Of a DNA stretch of 64,000 bases, positions 43,109-52,585 are shown piece by piece. The DNA is taken from assembly GCA_045602425.1 (NCBI GenBank), contig JAZSBO010000026.1, forward strand, positions 86,071 through 150,070, in the 5' to 3' direction. A model generated the notes under the pieces. That model saw only the letters and a list, made by a program, of their open reading frames with translations. It was not told the DNA's origin and searched no databases. Made by a program: the position numbers and the translations under genes. This DNA comes from RGIG9608 sp045602425 (GTDB lineage Bacteria > Bacteroidota > Bacteroidia > Bacteroidales > Paludibacteraceae). The number at the start of each line of letters is the position of its first letter. Within the stretch, counting starts at the first letter, position 1.

Positions 43109-43879
43109 ATGGAGAAACTAACAATAATAAAAGTTGGTGGGAAAATAGTAGAAGAGCCCGAAAGTCTCTCACAACTTATAAATAATTTCTCCGAGATTCA
43201 AGGGTTAAAAATGCTTGTACACGGGGGAGGACGCTCTGCTACCAAACTTGCTACAAAATTAGGTATCGAAACTCAAATGATAAACGGCAAGCGTATCACA
43301 AACAAAAATATGCTTGATGTAGTAACTATGGTTTATGGTGGTTTGGTAAACAAAAACATTGTAGCACAACTACAAGCACGTGGAATAAATGCACTAGGGC
43401 TTACTGGTACCGATATGGGGTGCATACGTTCGCACAAACGAATAGTAAAAGATATTGACTATGGCTTTGTTGGTGATGTAGAGAAAGTTGATGGGAAAAA
43501 GATCTCCAATTTAATAAATTTAGGGATATTACCCGTTTTTGCACCCTTAACTGTTGATATTAATGGGCAAATTTTAAATACAAATGCTGATACCGTCGCA
43601 GGAGAATTGGCAAAAGAATTGGCTAAATTTTACGATGTAACGCTTGTTTTTTGCTTTGAGAAGAAAGGTGTTCTTGCTGATATCAACGATGAAAACAGCA
43701 TCATTGAAAGAATCTCATTCAATTCTTTTATTGATCTGAAAAATCAAGGAATCATTCAAGATGGAATGATTCCAAAATTAGAAAATGCCTTTGACGCAAT
43801 TCGTTCAGGAGTGAAACAGGTAGTTATTACAAAAGCCGATGCTATCGGAAAAAATGAAGGAACAATTATTATCAAATAA
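43109..43879 (+). CDS. argB: N-acetyl- (or N-succinyl-) glutamate kinase
   Basis: Phosphorylates N-acylglutamate in arginine synthesis. The 256 residues show the amino-acid kinase fold: TIIKVGGKIVEE, LVHGGGRSATKLATKLGI, ALGLTGTDMG, LNTNADTVAGELA and DGMIPKLENAFDAI. Bacteroides uses succinylated rather than acetylated intermediates in this pathway, so the acyl group is uncertain here. It is contiguous with the argE-like gene, which starts directly after its stop. Confidence 0.94.
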   Translation: MEKLTIIKVGGKIVEEPESLSQLINNFSEIQGLKMLVHGGGRSATKLATKLGIETQMINGKRITNKNMLDVVTMVYGGLVNKNIVAQLQARGINALGLTGTDMGCIRSHKRIVKDIDYGFVGDVEKVDGKKISNLINLGILPVFAPLTVDINGQILNTNADTVAGELAKELAKFYDVTLVFCFEKKGVLADINDENSIIERISFNSFIDLKNQGIIQDGMIPKLENAFDAIRSGVKQVVITKADAIGKNEGTIIIK

Positions 43880-44935
43880 ATGGAAGAGATAAAATCCCAA
43901 GCGATAGAGTTACTCAAACAATTGATTTCTATACCATCTTTTAGTAAAGAAGAAAAAGCAAAAGCCAACTTCCTTGAATCATACTTAAAACAACATGGTT
44001 GCTGTGTAAATCGAGTAGGAAACAACATTTGGTGTGTTGCACAATCGTTTGATGCAAATCGACCAACATTATTGATTAATTCGCATATTGATACCGTAAA
44101 ACCATCTGAATCGTGGAATACAAATCCATTTGTAGCAATAGAAGATGGGAATCGAATCATTGGATTAGGAGCTAATGATGCTCATGCTTCCGTAGTTTCA
44201 TTACTTTCTGTTTTTTTGATGTTAAAAGACACACTTCTACCTTACAATCTTATTCTTGCATTATCTGCTGAAGAAGAAATCTCAGGTAAAAACGGCATGG
44301 AACTTTTATTACAAGATCTACCTAAAATTGATTTTGCAGTCGTAGGCGAACCAACAAAAATGAAAGCTGCTATTGCCGAAAAAGGTTTAATGGTTATCGA
44401 TTGTGTAACGAAAGGAAAATCTGGTCATGCAGCACGCAACGAAGGTATTAACGCAATCTCTTTGGCAATGAGCGATTTAGAATGGTTCATGTCTTATCGC
44501 TTTGAAAAAAAACATCCTTTTTTAGGCGATGTAAAAATGAGTGTTACACAAATTAATGCAGGAACCCAACATAATGTTATTCCTGACGAATGTCATTTTG
44601 TAGTTGATGTACGAAGTAATGGTTGTTATTCTAACAAAGAGTTGTTTTCTATTATACAACAACATATTCAATCAACTGCTGTTGCACGCTCGTTTCGACT
44701 AAACGCTTCAAATTTAAATACAGAACATTCGGTTTGTCAATTTTTACAACAACAAGGAATCGAAATGTTTGGGTCTTCAACACTATCAGATCTGGCTTTA
44801 ATGCCTTTCGATGGAGTAAAAATAGGAGTAGGCGATTCTGCTCGTTCGCATACAGCAAATGAATACATCGAAAAAAATGAAATTTTCAATGCCATTGACA
44901 TTTATCATCGTCTGTTGCAACAATGGCAATTTTAA
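43880..44935 (+). CDS. argE: M20 family N-acyl-ornithine deacylase (ArgE-like)
   Basis: Zinc peptidase-family enzyme expected to release ornithine or citrulline from the N-acyl form in arginine synthesis. The 351 residues carry M20 motifs: INSHIDTVK (zinc His and Asp), GANDAHASVV (bridging Asp), SAEEEISG (catalytic Glu), VVGEPT and the dimerisation-domain GKSGHAARN. Linkage to argB supports ArgE over DapE. The acyl group (acetyl or succinyl) cannot be told. Zero spacing after argB; last gene of the operon. Confidence 0.88.
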   Translation: MEEIKSQAIELLKQLISIPSFSKEEKAKANFLESYLKQHGCCVNRVGNNIWCVAQSFDANRPTLLINSHIDTVKPSESWNTNPFVAIEDGNRIIGLGANDAHASVVSLLSVFLMLKDTLLPYNLILALSAEEEISGKNGMELLLQDLPKIDFAVVGEPTKMKAAIAEKGLMVIDCVTKGKSGHAARNEGINAISLAMSDLEWFMSYRFEKKHPFLGDVKMSVTQINAGTQHNVIPDECHFVVDVRSNGCYSNKELFSIIQQHIQSTAVARSFRLNASNLNTEHSVCQFLQQQGIEMFGSSTLSDLALMPFDGVKIGVGDSARSHTANEYIEKNEIFNAIDIYHRLLQQWQF

Positions 44936-44980
44936 TTTGCTTTTATATCAATAAAATCTTTTTTATATATAGTTTTTAAC

Positions 44981-44988
44981 TATTTTTG
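44981..44988 (+). promoter_or_regulatory. -7 box of trxA
   Basis: TATTTTTG, an exact match, 23 nt before the trxA ATG. Confidence 0.6.
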
Positions 44989-45011
44989 TAACAACATAAA
45001 ATTTAGAAAAA

Positions 45012-45326
45012 ATGGCAAAAGAAATTACAGATGCAAACTTACAAGAGGTTTTGAATAACGAACAAATAGTTGTTATTGATTTTTGGGCAGAATGGTGTGG
45101 ACCTTGTCGTATGATTAGCCCTATTATTGATGAATTAGCAGAGGAATATGCCGATAAAGTTTATATTGGCAAAGTTAATGTTGATGAAAATGATGATGTT
45201 GTTGAAAAATACGGTATTCGTAATATTCCCACAATTTTATTCATAAAAAATAGAGAAATTGTAGATAAAAAAGTAGGTGCAAGTTCCAAAGCCGATTTGA
45301 AAGCAAAAATAGATGCATTACTCTAA
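45012..45326 (+). CDS. trxA: Thioredoxin
   Basis: Cytoplasmic thiol-disulphide reductant of 104 residues. It has the classical fold with active site AEWCGPCRM (Cys29, Cys32 region) and the cis-proline loop RNIPTILF. No signal peptide. Single gene with its own -7 box and a hairpin terminator. Confidence 0.96.
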   Translation: MAKEITDANLQEVLNNEQIVVIDFWAEWCGPCRMISPIIDELAEEYADKVYIGKVNVDENDDVVEKYGIRNIPTILFIKNREIVDKKVGASSKADLKAKIDALL

Positions 45327-45352
45327 CTTTTTTATAAAATTAATTTTTTAAG

Positions 45353-45376
45353 AATGGGCTTTATGTCCATTTTTTT
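45353..45376 (+). terminator. trxA terminator
   Basis: AATGGGC and GTCCATT form a 7-bp stem (one G-T pair) with a 5-nt loop and a T run. Confidence 0.7.
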
Positions 45377-45403
45377 GTTTATAATTGGTCAAAAAAAACA
45401 ACT

Positions 45404-46876
45404 ATGAGAAGATTTATTATTTGCATATTTTGCATCATATTATTGGCTTGTAATAAAGTTGAAAATAGAAAATTCATAAATCAACAGCCTTGTATATTCC
45501 CTGATTATATAGAAGTAACAATGCCACAAAATATAGTACCACCAACTTTCACTGTAAAAAATGTTGATAAAATTTATGCTGAATTTATCTTTAACGGTGA
45601 AATACAATTTACATGTACAGGGAACAGCGAAAAAGGCATATCTATTCCTATCAGGAAGTGGGAAAAACTCGCAAAAAAAGCTAAAAATTCAATCATAACA
45701 GTTGTTGTTTGTACAAAGCAAAAAGACGAAGATTTTTGGAACGAGTATTTACCTTTTAATATTTCTATTGCTAATGAACTTATCGATGGATATATCACTT
45801 ATCGTCTGATAAAACCAGGATATGAACTTTGGGATAGAATGGGCATTTACCAACGAAACATTACAAATTACGACGAAAAGGCAATTTTTGAAAATCGTCA
45901 ACAAGAATCAAACAATGGTCGTGGCTGTATAAATTGCCATTCTTTCTGCGAATATAATGCTGACACCTTAATGTTTCACGCACGATTTATAAATCCAGGA
46001 ACAACAATTGCAATAAACGATGAAATCAAACATATAGACCTTAAAACAGAAATTACACAAAACGGAACCTATCCTAAATGGCATCCATCGGCACGTTATA
46101 TTGCTTACGCTCTTTGTAGTACAAGTCAAGCTTTTCATGTTTACGACCCTAATAGAATATCCGTTTATGATACAAAATCAGACTTAATGATTTATGATGT
46201 ACAGAAAAAGGAAGTAATTGTAGATAAACGTTTTGTAAATTCATCACAACTTGAAACATTTCCGTCATGGTCACCTGACGGAAGATGGCTTTATTTTTCA
46301 TCAGCAATACAAGCAGGAAAATTACCACAGAATAATGATAAAATTAAATATGGCATTTATCGTGTTGCCTTCGATCAAGAAACTGCAAATTTTGGCGATT
46401 CTATCGAATGTATAATAAACCCTGACTCAACAAACAAAACACAACTTTTCGCTCGTATTTCGCCAAATAATCGCTACTTACTCTATACTGAAGCAGATTA
46501 CGGAACATTCCCTATCTGGCATCACGAGGCAGATTTGAAAATGTTAGATTTAGAATCTCGCAAAAATGTCGATACAAAAATTCTTAATAGTTCATCGGTT
46601 GAGAGTTATCATTCGTGGTCAAGCAACGGGCGTTGGATTGTGTTCAGTTCTCGTAGAACTGATGGATTATACACGCGTTTATATTTAGCATACTTCGACG
46701 AAAACGGACATTTTCACAAACCATTTCTTTTGCCACAAAAAAGTGCCAATTTTGATTTCGAAAGAATGTATTCGTATAATATCCCTGAATTTACAAAAGG
46801 AGCAACAAAAATTCCTTCTTATAAAATAGAGAAAGCTGTTAAAAGTCAACCTATTTCTTCAAAATTACGCAAATAA
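45404..46876 (+). CDS. PD40/TolB-like beta-propeller lipoprotein with a CxxCH motif
   Basis: Predicted lipoprotein of 490 residues; lipobox LLAC gives Cys16. A beta-rich N-terminal part (about 30-150) leads to GRGCINCHSF (175-179 CxxCH), a c-type heme attachment motif. TolB/PD40 propeller blades follow (TYPKWHPSARYIAYA, TFPSWSPDGRWLYFSS, RISPNNRYLLYT, YHSWSSNGRWIVFSSR). The stop touches the start of the DUF6057 gene (TAAATG). This pairing suggests one envelope complex. Function unknown; heme binding needs proof. Confidence 0.82.
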   Translation: MRRFIICIFCIILLACNKVENRKFINQQPCIFPDYIEVTMPQNIVPPTFTVKNVDKIYAEFIFNGEIQFTCTGNSEKGISIPIRKWEKLAKKAKNSIITVVVCTKQKDEDFWNEYLPFNISIANELIDGYITYRLIKPGYELWDRMGIYQRNITNYDEKAIFENRQQESNNGRGCINCHSFCEYNADTLMFHARFINPGTTIAINDEIKHIDLKTEITQNGTYPKWHPSARYIAYALCSTSQAFHVYDPNRISVYDTKSDLMIYDVQKKEVIVDKRFVNSSQLETFPSWSPDGRWLYFSSAIQAGKLPQNNDKIKYGIYRVAFDQETANFGDSIECIINPDSTNKTQLFARISPNNRYLLYTEADYGTFPIWHHEADLKMLDLESRKNVDTKILNSSSVESYHSWSSNGRWIVFSSRRTDGLYTRLYLAYFDENGHFHKPFLLPQKSANFDFERMYSYNIPEFTKGATKIPSYKIEKAVKSQPISSKLRK

Positions 46877-48586
46877 ATGCAACAAAAGATTTCAGAATAT
46901 ACGTTTTTAACGCTGATTTCAACAGCATTTTTTCTCGTCTGGGGAACATTATTCTCTGGGCATATAAATGCTTGGTATTGGGCGAATTTTTTCACAACAG
47001 ACATCTCGTTTTTTAATTATTTTCTAAAAGAAAGAGATCTCCTTCAATATATAGCGAGTTTTTTAATGTTATTTTTTAAATGGAATTGGATAGGGGCATT
47101 TATTTTAACATCATCTGTTATTTGCATTTACCTATTGACTCGTCGATTATTACGAGAACTCACATTTTCAAGCAATGCCAACTTTATCTCAATAATTCCT
47201 TGTATAACACTTTTCGCTCTTCAAATTCATCGTGCTTTCCCATTTAGGAAAACACTTTTTATAGTATGCTTTTTATTATTTCTATTAACTTTTATATGGA
47301 GTTTTAAAAACAGTCGTTTACACATTTCTATTTCTATTATATTGTCACTCTTATCTTTATGGATGTTTGATAGTATAGAAAAGGTTTATTTTTATACAGT
47401 TTGTTTAATAACAGAAATTCTATTAAGTAAGAAAAGTCTGAAATATTATTTAAGTACTGCATTCGCAATTCTTGACATTTCGTTTATAGTCTTTTTTTTT
47501 CAAGAGAAAGATTCTCTCCCACATTTTAAAGAACCATTTGCTCTGCAACTTATTATTTTCCCAATATTTATTATTACTCTTCTGTTCCTATCCAAAACAA
47601 ACTTTAAAAACATAAAAATAATTTTATGTTTACCAATAAGCGTTTTAATCTGCTTTTTATGTTTTCTTTTTGAAACAAGAAACTATAGTTTCGAAGAACA
47701 ACAACAATACGAAAAACTTTTTTGTTACAATAAAGCTGTAATTTCTAACGATTACAACGAAATAATAAATCTTGCTGAAAATGAAAGACAAAAAACAACA
47801 GAATTATTTCCATTTGTTGTTTATGCACACGCTCAGCAGGGCAATTTAACTGAGTTTTTATTTAAATATCCTATAAATTCTAAAACATTTTTTCTCCCTT
47901 ACGCATTACCTAATTCTCCAGTACAAACAACAACTTTAGCAATCTATTTTTATCGTGCTTTAGGATTTCAAAACGAAGCAATTCATCAAGCATTCTCTTT
48001 ATCAGCCAATCATACAAATGGCGATGAAATGCTTTCGGCTTATTTGCTTGCCGAACTACAAACAGAAAAAGGAGATTCGCTTCTTGCTGAGAAATACCTC
48101 CATTTAATGAGTAAAACTATTGTTAATAATAGCTTTGTAAAAAAACAACGCTCAAAACTTCAAAATAAGAATTTTTTAATACCTACAGATTCACTACTAT
48201 ATGTTAATTCTCCACAATTAAACAATTTGATGTCAGCCTTTATCTGTAATCCTCGCAACCAATTTGCACGTGATATGCTTTTGTGTACGCTACTACAACA
48301 ACGCGAGTATAATCTTTTTTGTGGATTTTGCACAAGATATATTGATACAAATGAGGAGTTGCCAACTCTTTATCAAGAGGCCTTGCTTATGGCACAAAAT
48401 ATGGAGATTTCTACTATGGAAGGTAAATGCTTTCGCATAAATGAACAAACTCAAAAACGTTGGCAAGAATTTGTCAAAATCTTTAATAATACTCAACTCG
48501 ATAATCGCTCACGGCAAATTGCATTACGACCATTTCGTTATACTTGGTGGTATTATTGTTTAATGTCTCCTGAAAAAATCAACTAA
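46877..48586 (+). CDS. DUF6057 family integral membrane protein
   Basis: Inner-membrane protein of 569 residues. About nine hydrophobic segments fill residues 10-270. The N-terminal half includes RDLLQYIASFLMLFFKWNWI, as in DUF6057 proteins of Bacteroidota. The C-terminal 300 residues are soluble and helical, resembling TPR repeats (LSAYLLAELQTEKGDSLLAE and similar). It starts directly at the stop of the propeller lipoprotein gene. Function unknown. Confidence 0.78.
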   Translation: MQQKISEYTFLTLISTAFFLVWGTLFSGHINAWYWANFFTTDISFFNYFLKERDLLQYIASFLMLFFKWNWIGAFILTSSVICIYLLTRRLLRELTFSSNANFISIIPCITLFALQIHRAFPFRKTLFIVCFLLFLLTFIWSFKNSRLHISISIILSLLSLWMFDSIEKVYFYTVCLITEILLSKKSLKYYLSTAFAILDISFIVFFFQEKDSLPHFKEPFALQLIIFPIFIITLLFLSKTNFKNIKIILCLPISVLICFLCFLFETRNYSFEEQQQYEKLFCYNKAVISNDYNEIINLAENERQKTTELFPFVVYAHAQQGNLTEFLFKYPINSKTFFLPYALPNSPVQTTTLAIYFYRALGFQNEAIHQAFSLSANHTNGDEMLSAYLLAELQTEKGDSLLAEKYLHLMSKTIVNNSFVKKQRSKLQNKNFLIPTDSLLYVNSPQLNNLMSAFICNPRNQFARDMLLCTLLQQREYNLFCGFCTRYIDTNEELPTLYQEALLMAQNMEISTMEGKCFRINEQTQKRWQEFVKIFNNTQLDNRSRQIALRPFRYTWWYYCLMSPEKIN

Positions 48587-48592
48587 AAAATA

Positions 48593-50041
48593 ATGATTAT
48601 GATTACACAATTAGAACCTCACAACGTATTCCGTTTTTTTGATGAAATATCTCGTATCCCTCGCCCTTCAAAAAAAGAAGAACGAATAATTGCTTACATT
48701 CAAGATTTTGGAAAAAGTCGAGGATTAGAGACTATTACCGATAAAATAGGTAATGTTTTGATACGAAAACCAGCTACAATAGGAAAAGAACTTGCTCCAA
48801 CAGTTGTTTTACAAGCACACATGGATATGGTGTGTGAAAAAAATGCTAACGTAGAACATGATTTTTTAAATGATGCTATAAAAACTTACATTGATGGCGA
48901 TTGGATACGAGCTCGCGGTACAACACTTGGTGCCGATAACGGAATTGGTATAGCAGCAATTCTTGCAGTACTCGATGCAGATAATATTGAGCATGGAAAT
49001 ATTGAAGCTTTATTTACCGTTGACGAGGAAACTGGACTTACAGGAGCATTTGCTCTTGATTCAAATTTACTTAAAGGCGATATTCTTATCAATCTTGACT
49101 CGGAAGATGACGGCGAACTTTTTATTGGTTGTGCTGGTGGGTGTGATACAATAGCAACTTTTAATTATACAGAAGATGTTGCCGACGGACGAATGTTTTT
49201 CTTTACAGTCACAGTTTCGGGATTGCTTGGAGGGCATTCGGGCGATGATATTGACAAAGGTCGTGCCAATGCTAACAAGCTTTTAGTTGAATATTTGGTT
49301 CGAATTGCCAAACAAACCACATTGCGTATTTGCCACATCGACGGAGGGAACTTAAGAAATGCCATTGCTCGCGAAGCATCGGTTGTTGCGGCTGTTCCTT
49401 TTTCATACAAAGAAACTTTACGAGTAGAATTTAATCATCATCTTGCAGAAATAGAAGAAAAATTTTGCCATACAGAACCAAATCTTTCAATGGTATTACA
49501 ATCAGAATCTGCTCAAAAAACTTTTATTGACTACGCAACTTCACAAGCTTTATTATCAGCATTAGTAGATTGTCCTCATGGAGTTATTGCAATGAGCGAA
49601 ACAATGCCCGGATTGGTTGAAACTTCTACAAATTTAGCTTCAATAAAAATGGCTGATAAAAAAATCGTTATTTCTACAAGCCAACGCAGTTCGATAGAAT
49701 CAGCAAAAAATGAACTTGCAAAAGACATAGAAAATATTTTTACAAGCAAAGGTGCCACAGTGAAACATAGTGATGGATATCCAGGTTGGAATCCAAATAC
49801 AAATTCGAAAATTGTGCGACTTACTGCTGAAACCTATGAGCGACTTTTTGGAGAAAAGGCTCACATTCGTGCCATTCATGCAGGATTGGAATGTGGTTTA
49901 TTTGCAGAAAAATATCCGCATCTTGATATGATTTCTTTCGGGCCAACAATGCGAGGAGTTCACTCTCCTGACGAACGATTAAGTATTATAGCGACACAAC
50001 GTTTTTGGCAATTACTAATAGAAGTTTTAAAACAGATTTAA
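48593..50041 (+). CDS. pepD: Aminoacyl-histidine dipeptidase (M20C)
   Basis: Cytosolic metallopeptidase cleaving Xaa-His and other dipeptides. The 482 residues carry LQAHMDMVCEK (zinc ligands), GTTLGADNGIGIAA (bridging Asp), FTVDEETGLTGA (catalytic Glu), LINLDSEDDGELFIGCAGG and the lid-domain GGHSGDDI. C-terminal HAGLECGLF completes the site. Start: ATG at 48593 or, two codons on, 48599. It lies 6 nt after the DUF6057 gene, so it may be read with it. Confidence 0.92.
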   Translation: MIMITQLEPHNVFRFFDEISRIPRPSKKEERIIAYIQDFGKSRGLETITDKIGNVLIRKPATIGKELAPTVVLQAHMDMVCEKNANVEHDFLNDAIKTYIDGDWIRARGTTLGADNGIGIAAILAVLDADNIEHGNIEALFTVDEETGLTGAFALDSNLLKGDILINLDSEDDGELFIGCAGGCDTIATFNYTEDVADGRMFFFTVTVSGLLGGHSGDDIDKGRANANKLLVEYLVRIAKQTTLRICHIDGGNLRNAIAREASVVAAVPFSYKETLRVEFNHHLAEIEEKFCHTEPNLSMVLQSESAQKTFIDYATSQALLSALVDCPHGVIAMSETMPGLVETSTNLASIKMADKKIVISTSQRSSIESAKNELAKDIENIFTSKGATVKHSDGYPGWNPNTNSKIVRLTAETYERLFGEKAHIRAIHAGLECGLFAEKYPHLDMISFGPTMRGVHSPDERLSIIATQRFWQLLIEVLKQI

Positions 50042-50085
50042 AGCATTTACAAGGATTATTAATTTTTTAAGATTTTTTAACAATA

Positions 50086-50120
50086 GGGGGGGGTAAATCG
50101 ATGGTTTTCAACTACTTTCG
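50086..50120 (+). promoter_or_regulatory. Promoter region with G8 tract upstream of the TonB-receptor-like operon
   Basis: A run of eight G (50086-50093) is followed, 19 nt later, by TACTTTCG (50113-50120), a 7/8 match to the -7 consensus. The G run therefore sits where the -33 element would be. Such tracts can change length by slippage and switch promoter strength. Confidence 0.45.
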
Positions 50121-50147
50121 CAACAAAAAATCTAATCCTTTAAAAAC

Positions 50148-52577
50148 ATGAAACATATTTTTTTAATTTTTACCTTTTCGCTATTCATTAGCAATGTTTT
50201 TGCTCAAACCTTTTCGCTAAAAGGAAGTGTTATTTCTGAAGAAACTGGAGAAAAACTTGCTTTCGCTTCTGTTGTTTTATACGAAAATGATTCTATTTAT
50301 AAATCAGGAACCACTACAAATACCAATGGAGAGTTTATTATTGCCAACCTTCAGAAAAACACTTATCGAATTAATATTTCATTTGTTGGCTACGAAACAT
50401 TTGAAATAGTAAAAGATATTTTAAGCGATACAAATCTTGGTAAAATAAAATTAAAAACAGAGTCAGTAATTCTTGATGATGCGGTTGTAACTATGACTTT
50501 ACCTGTAATCGAGCAAAAGATTGATAAAACAGTGATCAATGTTGCCAATTCTGTTACTGCCGAAAGTAGCAATGCTTTTGATATGTTACGAAATTCGCCC
50601 GGAGTTACTATTGACAATGAAGGCAATATTCAGCTCAACGGCAAATCTGTCTCGATATGGGTTGATGGACGACCATCACATTTATCGGGAAAAGATTTAG
50701 AGGCATACCTAAGCGGAATAGAAGCAACTTCACTCGATAAAATTGAATTAATTTCTAATCCATCAGCAAAATATGATGCAGAGGGAAGCGGAGGAATTAT
50801 CGATTTAAAAATCAAAAAAAATCGTTTAAGCGGTTTTAATGGTTCGATACGTGCAGGGCACGATGGTAAAGTTTTCAACAAAAAATATTATCATTATACA
50901 AACGCATCGGTTAATCTTAATTATCGGTCAAAAATCAGCAATACGTTTTTTTCTTATGCACCGAATTTTGGCTCTGATTTTACTGATTACAAATCCGATT
51001 TTTATGACATTACACAAAAAAATTGGAAACAAACATCAAACGCTTTATCTCAAAGTAACAATTCAGGACATTCGTTAAGATTAGGAACAGATTTTTTCAT
51101 AAACAAAAAAAATACAATTGGTTTCATCGTCAATTCTTTTTTTAGCAACAGGCAATCGAATCAAAAACCAAACTTCACATACAATCAAACTTTTGTGAAT
51201 GACACTTTGCAAGAAACATCAAACACACTTATCAATTCTATAATAAATACTAACAATATCTCTGCTAATTTGAACTACACATCGGTATTCGATGAAGAAA
51301 AAAGTTCCGAATTGACCGTTAATCTTGATTACTTATATTGGATTTCGAAAGACAGTAGCTACAACGACAATAGATATTTCAAAGGAGATGGGATTTCGGT
51401 TTCACGACAACCATTAATTTTTTTGCAAGATATGCAACAAGCTATAAACGTTTATTCAGTTAAAGCTGATTTTCAACACACGTTTATAAAAAAGCTGCTT
51501 TTCGAATCGGGACTAAAAGCTTCCATTTCACAAACAAAAAACACTTTTTTACGAGAAAATTTTGAGTCAGATGTATGGTCAAAAGACATAAATCGTTCTT
51601 CCGATTTTTGTTATACAGAGCAAATTTATGCTCTATACGCTTCGTTAGGAGCACAAATCAATACCAAATGGAGTTTAAAAGGAGGGTTGCGAGGTGAATA
51701 CACATACAATATTGGTGATTGGATAACTCAAAACAGAAAAACATATCGAAACTATTTTGATATATTTCCAACCATTTTTGCATCCTACCAACATTCTGAA
51801 AAATACAATTTCGCACTTTCCTACACAATGCGCATTGGACGTCCTTCGTATTGGCAACTTAAACCTTTCAGATCATATATTGACGAAAATACGGCTGTAG
51901 AAGGGAATCCAGAACTTTTACCTCAAAAAACACATCACATAGCTTTCAAAACAAGTTTGATTCGTTATTTCAATATCAATCTAAATTATCACCATACAAC
52001 CAACTTATCCTCTCAAATACTAACTTTTGACGGGAAAGAAAAAGTGTACAAATGGGCAAATTGGGGGAAACAGAATGCCTTATATCTTGGATTGGCTTGT
52101 TCAGAATTCCCTTTAGTGAAAAACAGACTCACAATGAGTTTGTATGCTGATTTAGGTTACAATGATGAGATCAATCAAAAGAAAGATTTTAGAAATCAGT
52201 TGTTTTTCTCATCATTTTACGGGAATCTTACATTGATTCTTCCTAAAGACTGGAAAATAGAAGCATACGGTTGGGGTCATACGGGTGGAAGTATGGGATA
52301 TTTTAAATATACAAGTCAAGGAATGTTATCTTTTGGCATTAGAAAATCTTTTTTGGAACAAAAATTGCGATTAAATCTTAAATTTGAAAATATACTTAAT
52401 ACAAATAACAGTGATTTAAATTATCAACAAGGAAATATAAAATACAACATTAAACAAATATACTCGGCTCCATCGTTTGGATTGTCTATTTCTTACAATT
52501 TTGGGAAAGCTACACAAAGCAAATATCGAAAAGTGGGCGAAGTAGAAGAATCTTCACGATTAGGCTCAGGTAAATAA
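50148..52577 (+). CDS. TonB-dependent-receptor-like outer-membrane protein (OMP_b-brl_3 type)
   Basis: Outer-membrane protein of 809 residues. A signal peptide (1-19, ending VFAQ) precedes a carboxypeptidase-regulatory-like domain (about 22-105, FSLKGSVISEETGEKLAFAS), a plug domain (about 120-225, AFDMLRNSPGVTIDNEGNIQ and YDAEGSGGIIDLKIK) and a large barrel. It belongs to the branch whose barrel is of OMP_b-brl_3 type. Peptide, metal or signalling roles are known in the branch; the substrate here is unknown. It heads a tight operon with HD hydrolase, lipase-like and PorP/SprF-like genes. Confidence 0.88.
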   Translation: MKHIFLIFTFSLFISNVFAQTFSLKGSVISEETGEKLAFASVVLYENDSIYKSGTTTNTNGEFIIANLQKNTYRINISFVGYETFEIVKDILSDTNLGKIKLKTESVILDDAVVTMTLPVIEQKIDKTVINVANSVTAESSNAFDMLRNSPGVTIDNEGNIQLNGKSVSIWVDGRPSHLSGKDLEAYLSGIEATSLDKIELISNPSAKYDAEGSGGIIDLKIKKNRLSGFNGSIRAGHDGKVFNKKYYHYTNASVNLNYRSKISNTFFSYAPNFGSDFTDYKSDFYDITQKNWKQTSNALSQSNNSGHSLRLGTDFFINKKNTIGFIVNSFFSNRQSNQKPNFTYNQTFVNDTLQETSNTLINSIINTNNISANLNYTSVFDEEKSSELTVNLDYLYWISKDSSYNDNRYFKGDGISVSRQPLIFLQDMQQAINVYSVKADFQHTFIKKLLFESGLKASISQTKNTFLRENFESDVWSKDINRSSDFCYTEQIYALYASLGAQINTKWSLKGGLRGEYTYNIGDWITQNRKTYRNYFDIFPTIFASYQHSEKYNFALSYTMRIGRPSYWQLKPFRSYIDENTAVEGNPELLPQKTHHIAFKTSLIRYFNINLNYHHTTNLSSQILTFDGKEKVYKWANWGKQNALYLGLACSEFPLVKNRLTMSLYADLGYNDEINQKKDFRNQLFFSSFYGNLTLILPKDWKIEAYGWGHTGGSMGYFKYTSQGMLSFGIRKSFLEQKLRLNLKFENILNTNNSDLNYQQGNIKYNIKQIYSAPSFGLSISYNFGKATQSKYRKVGEVEESSRLGSGK

Positions 52578-52585
52578 CAAACAAT

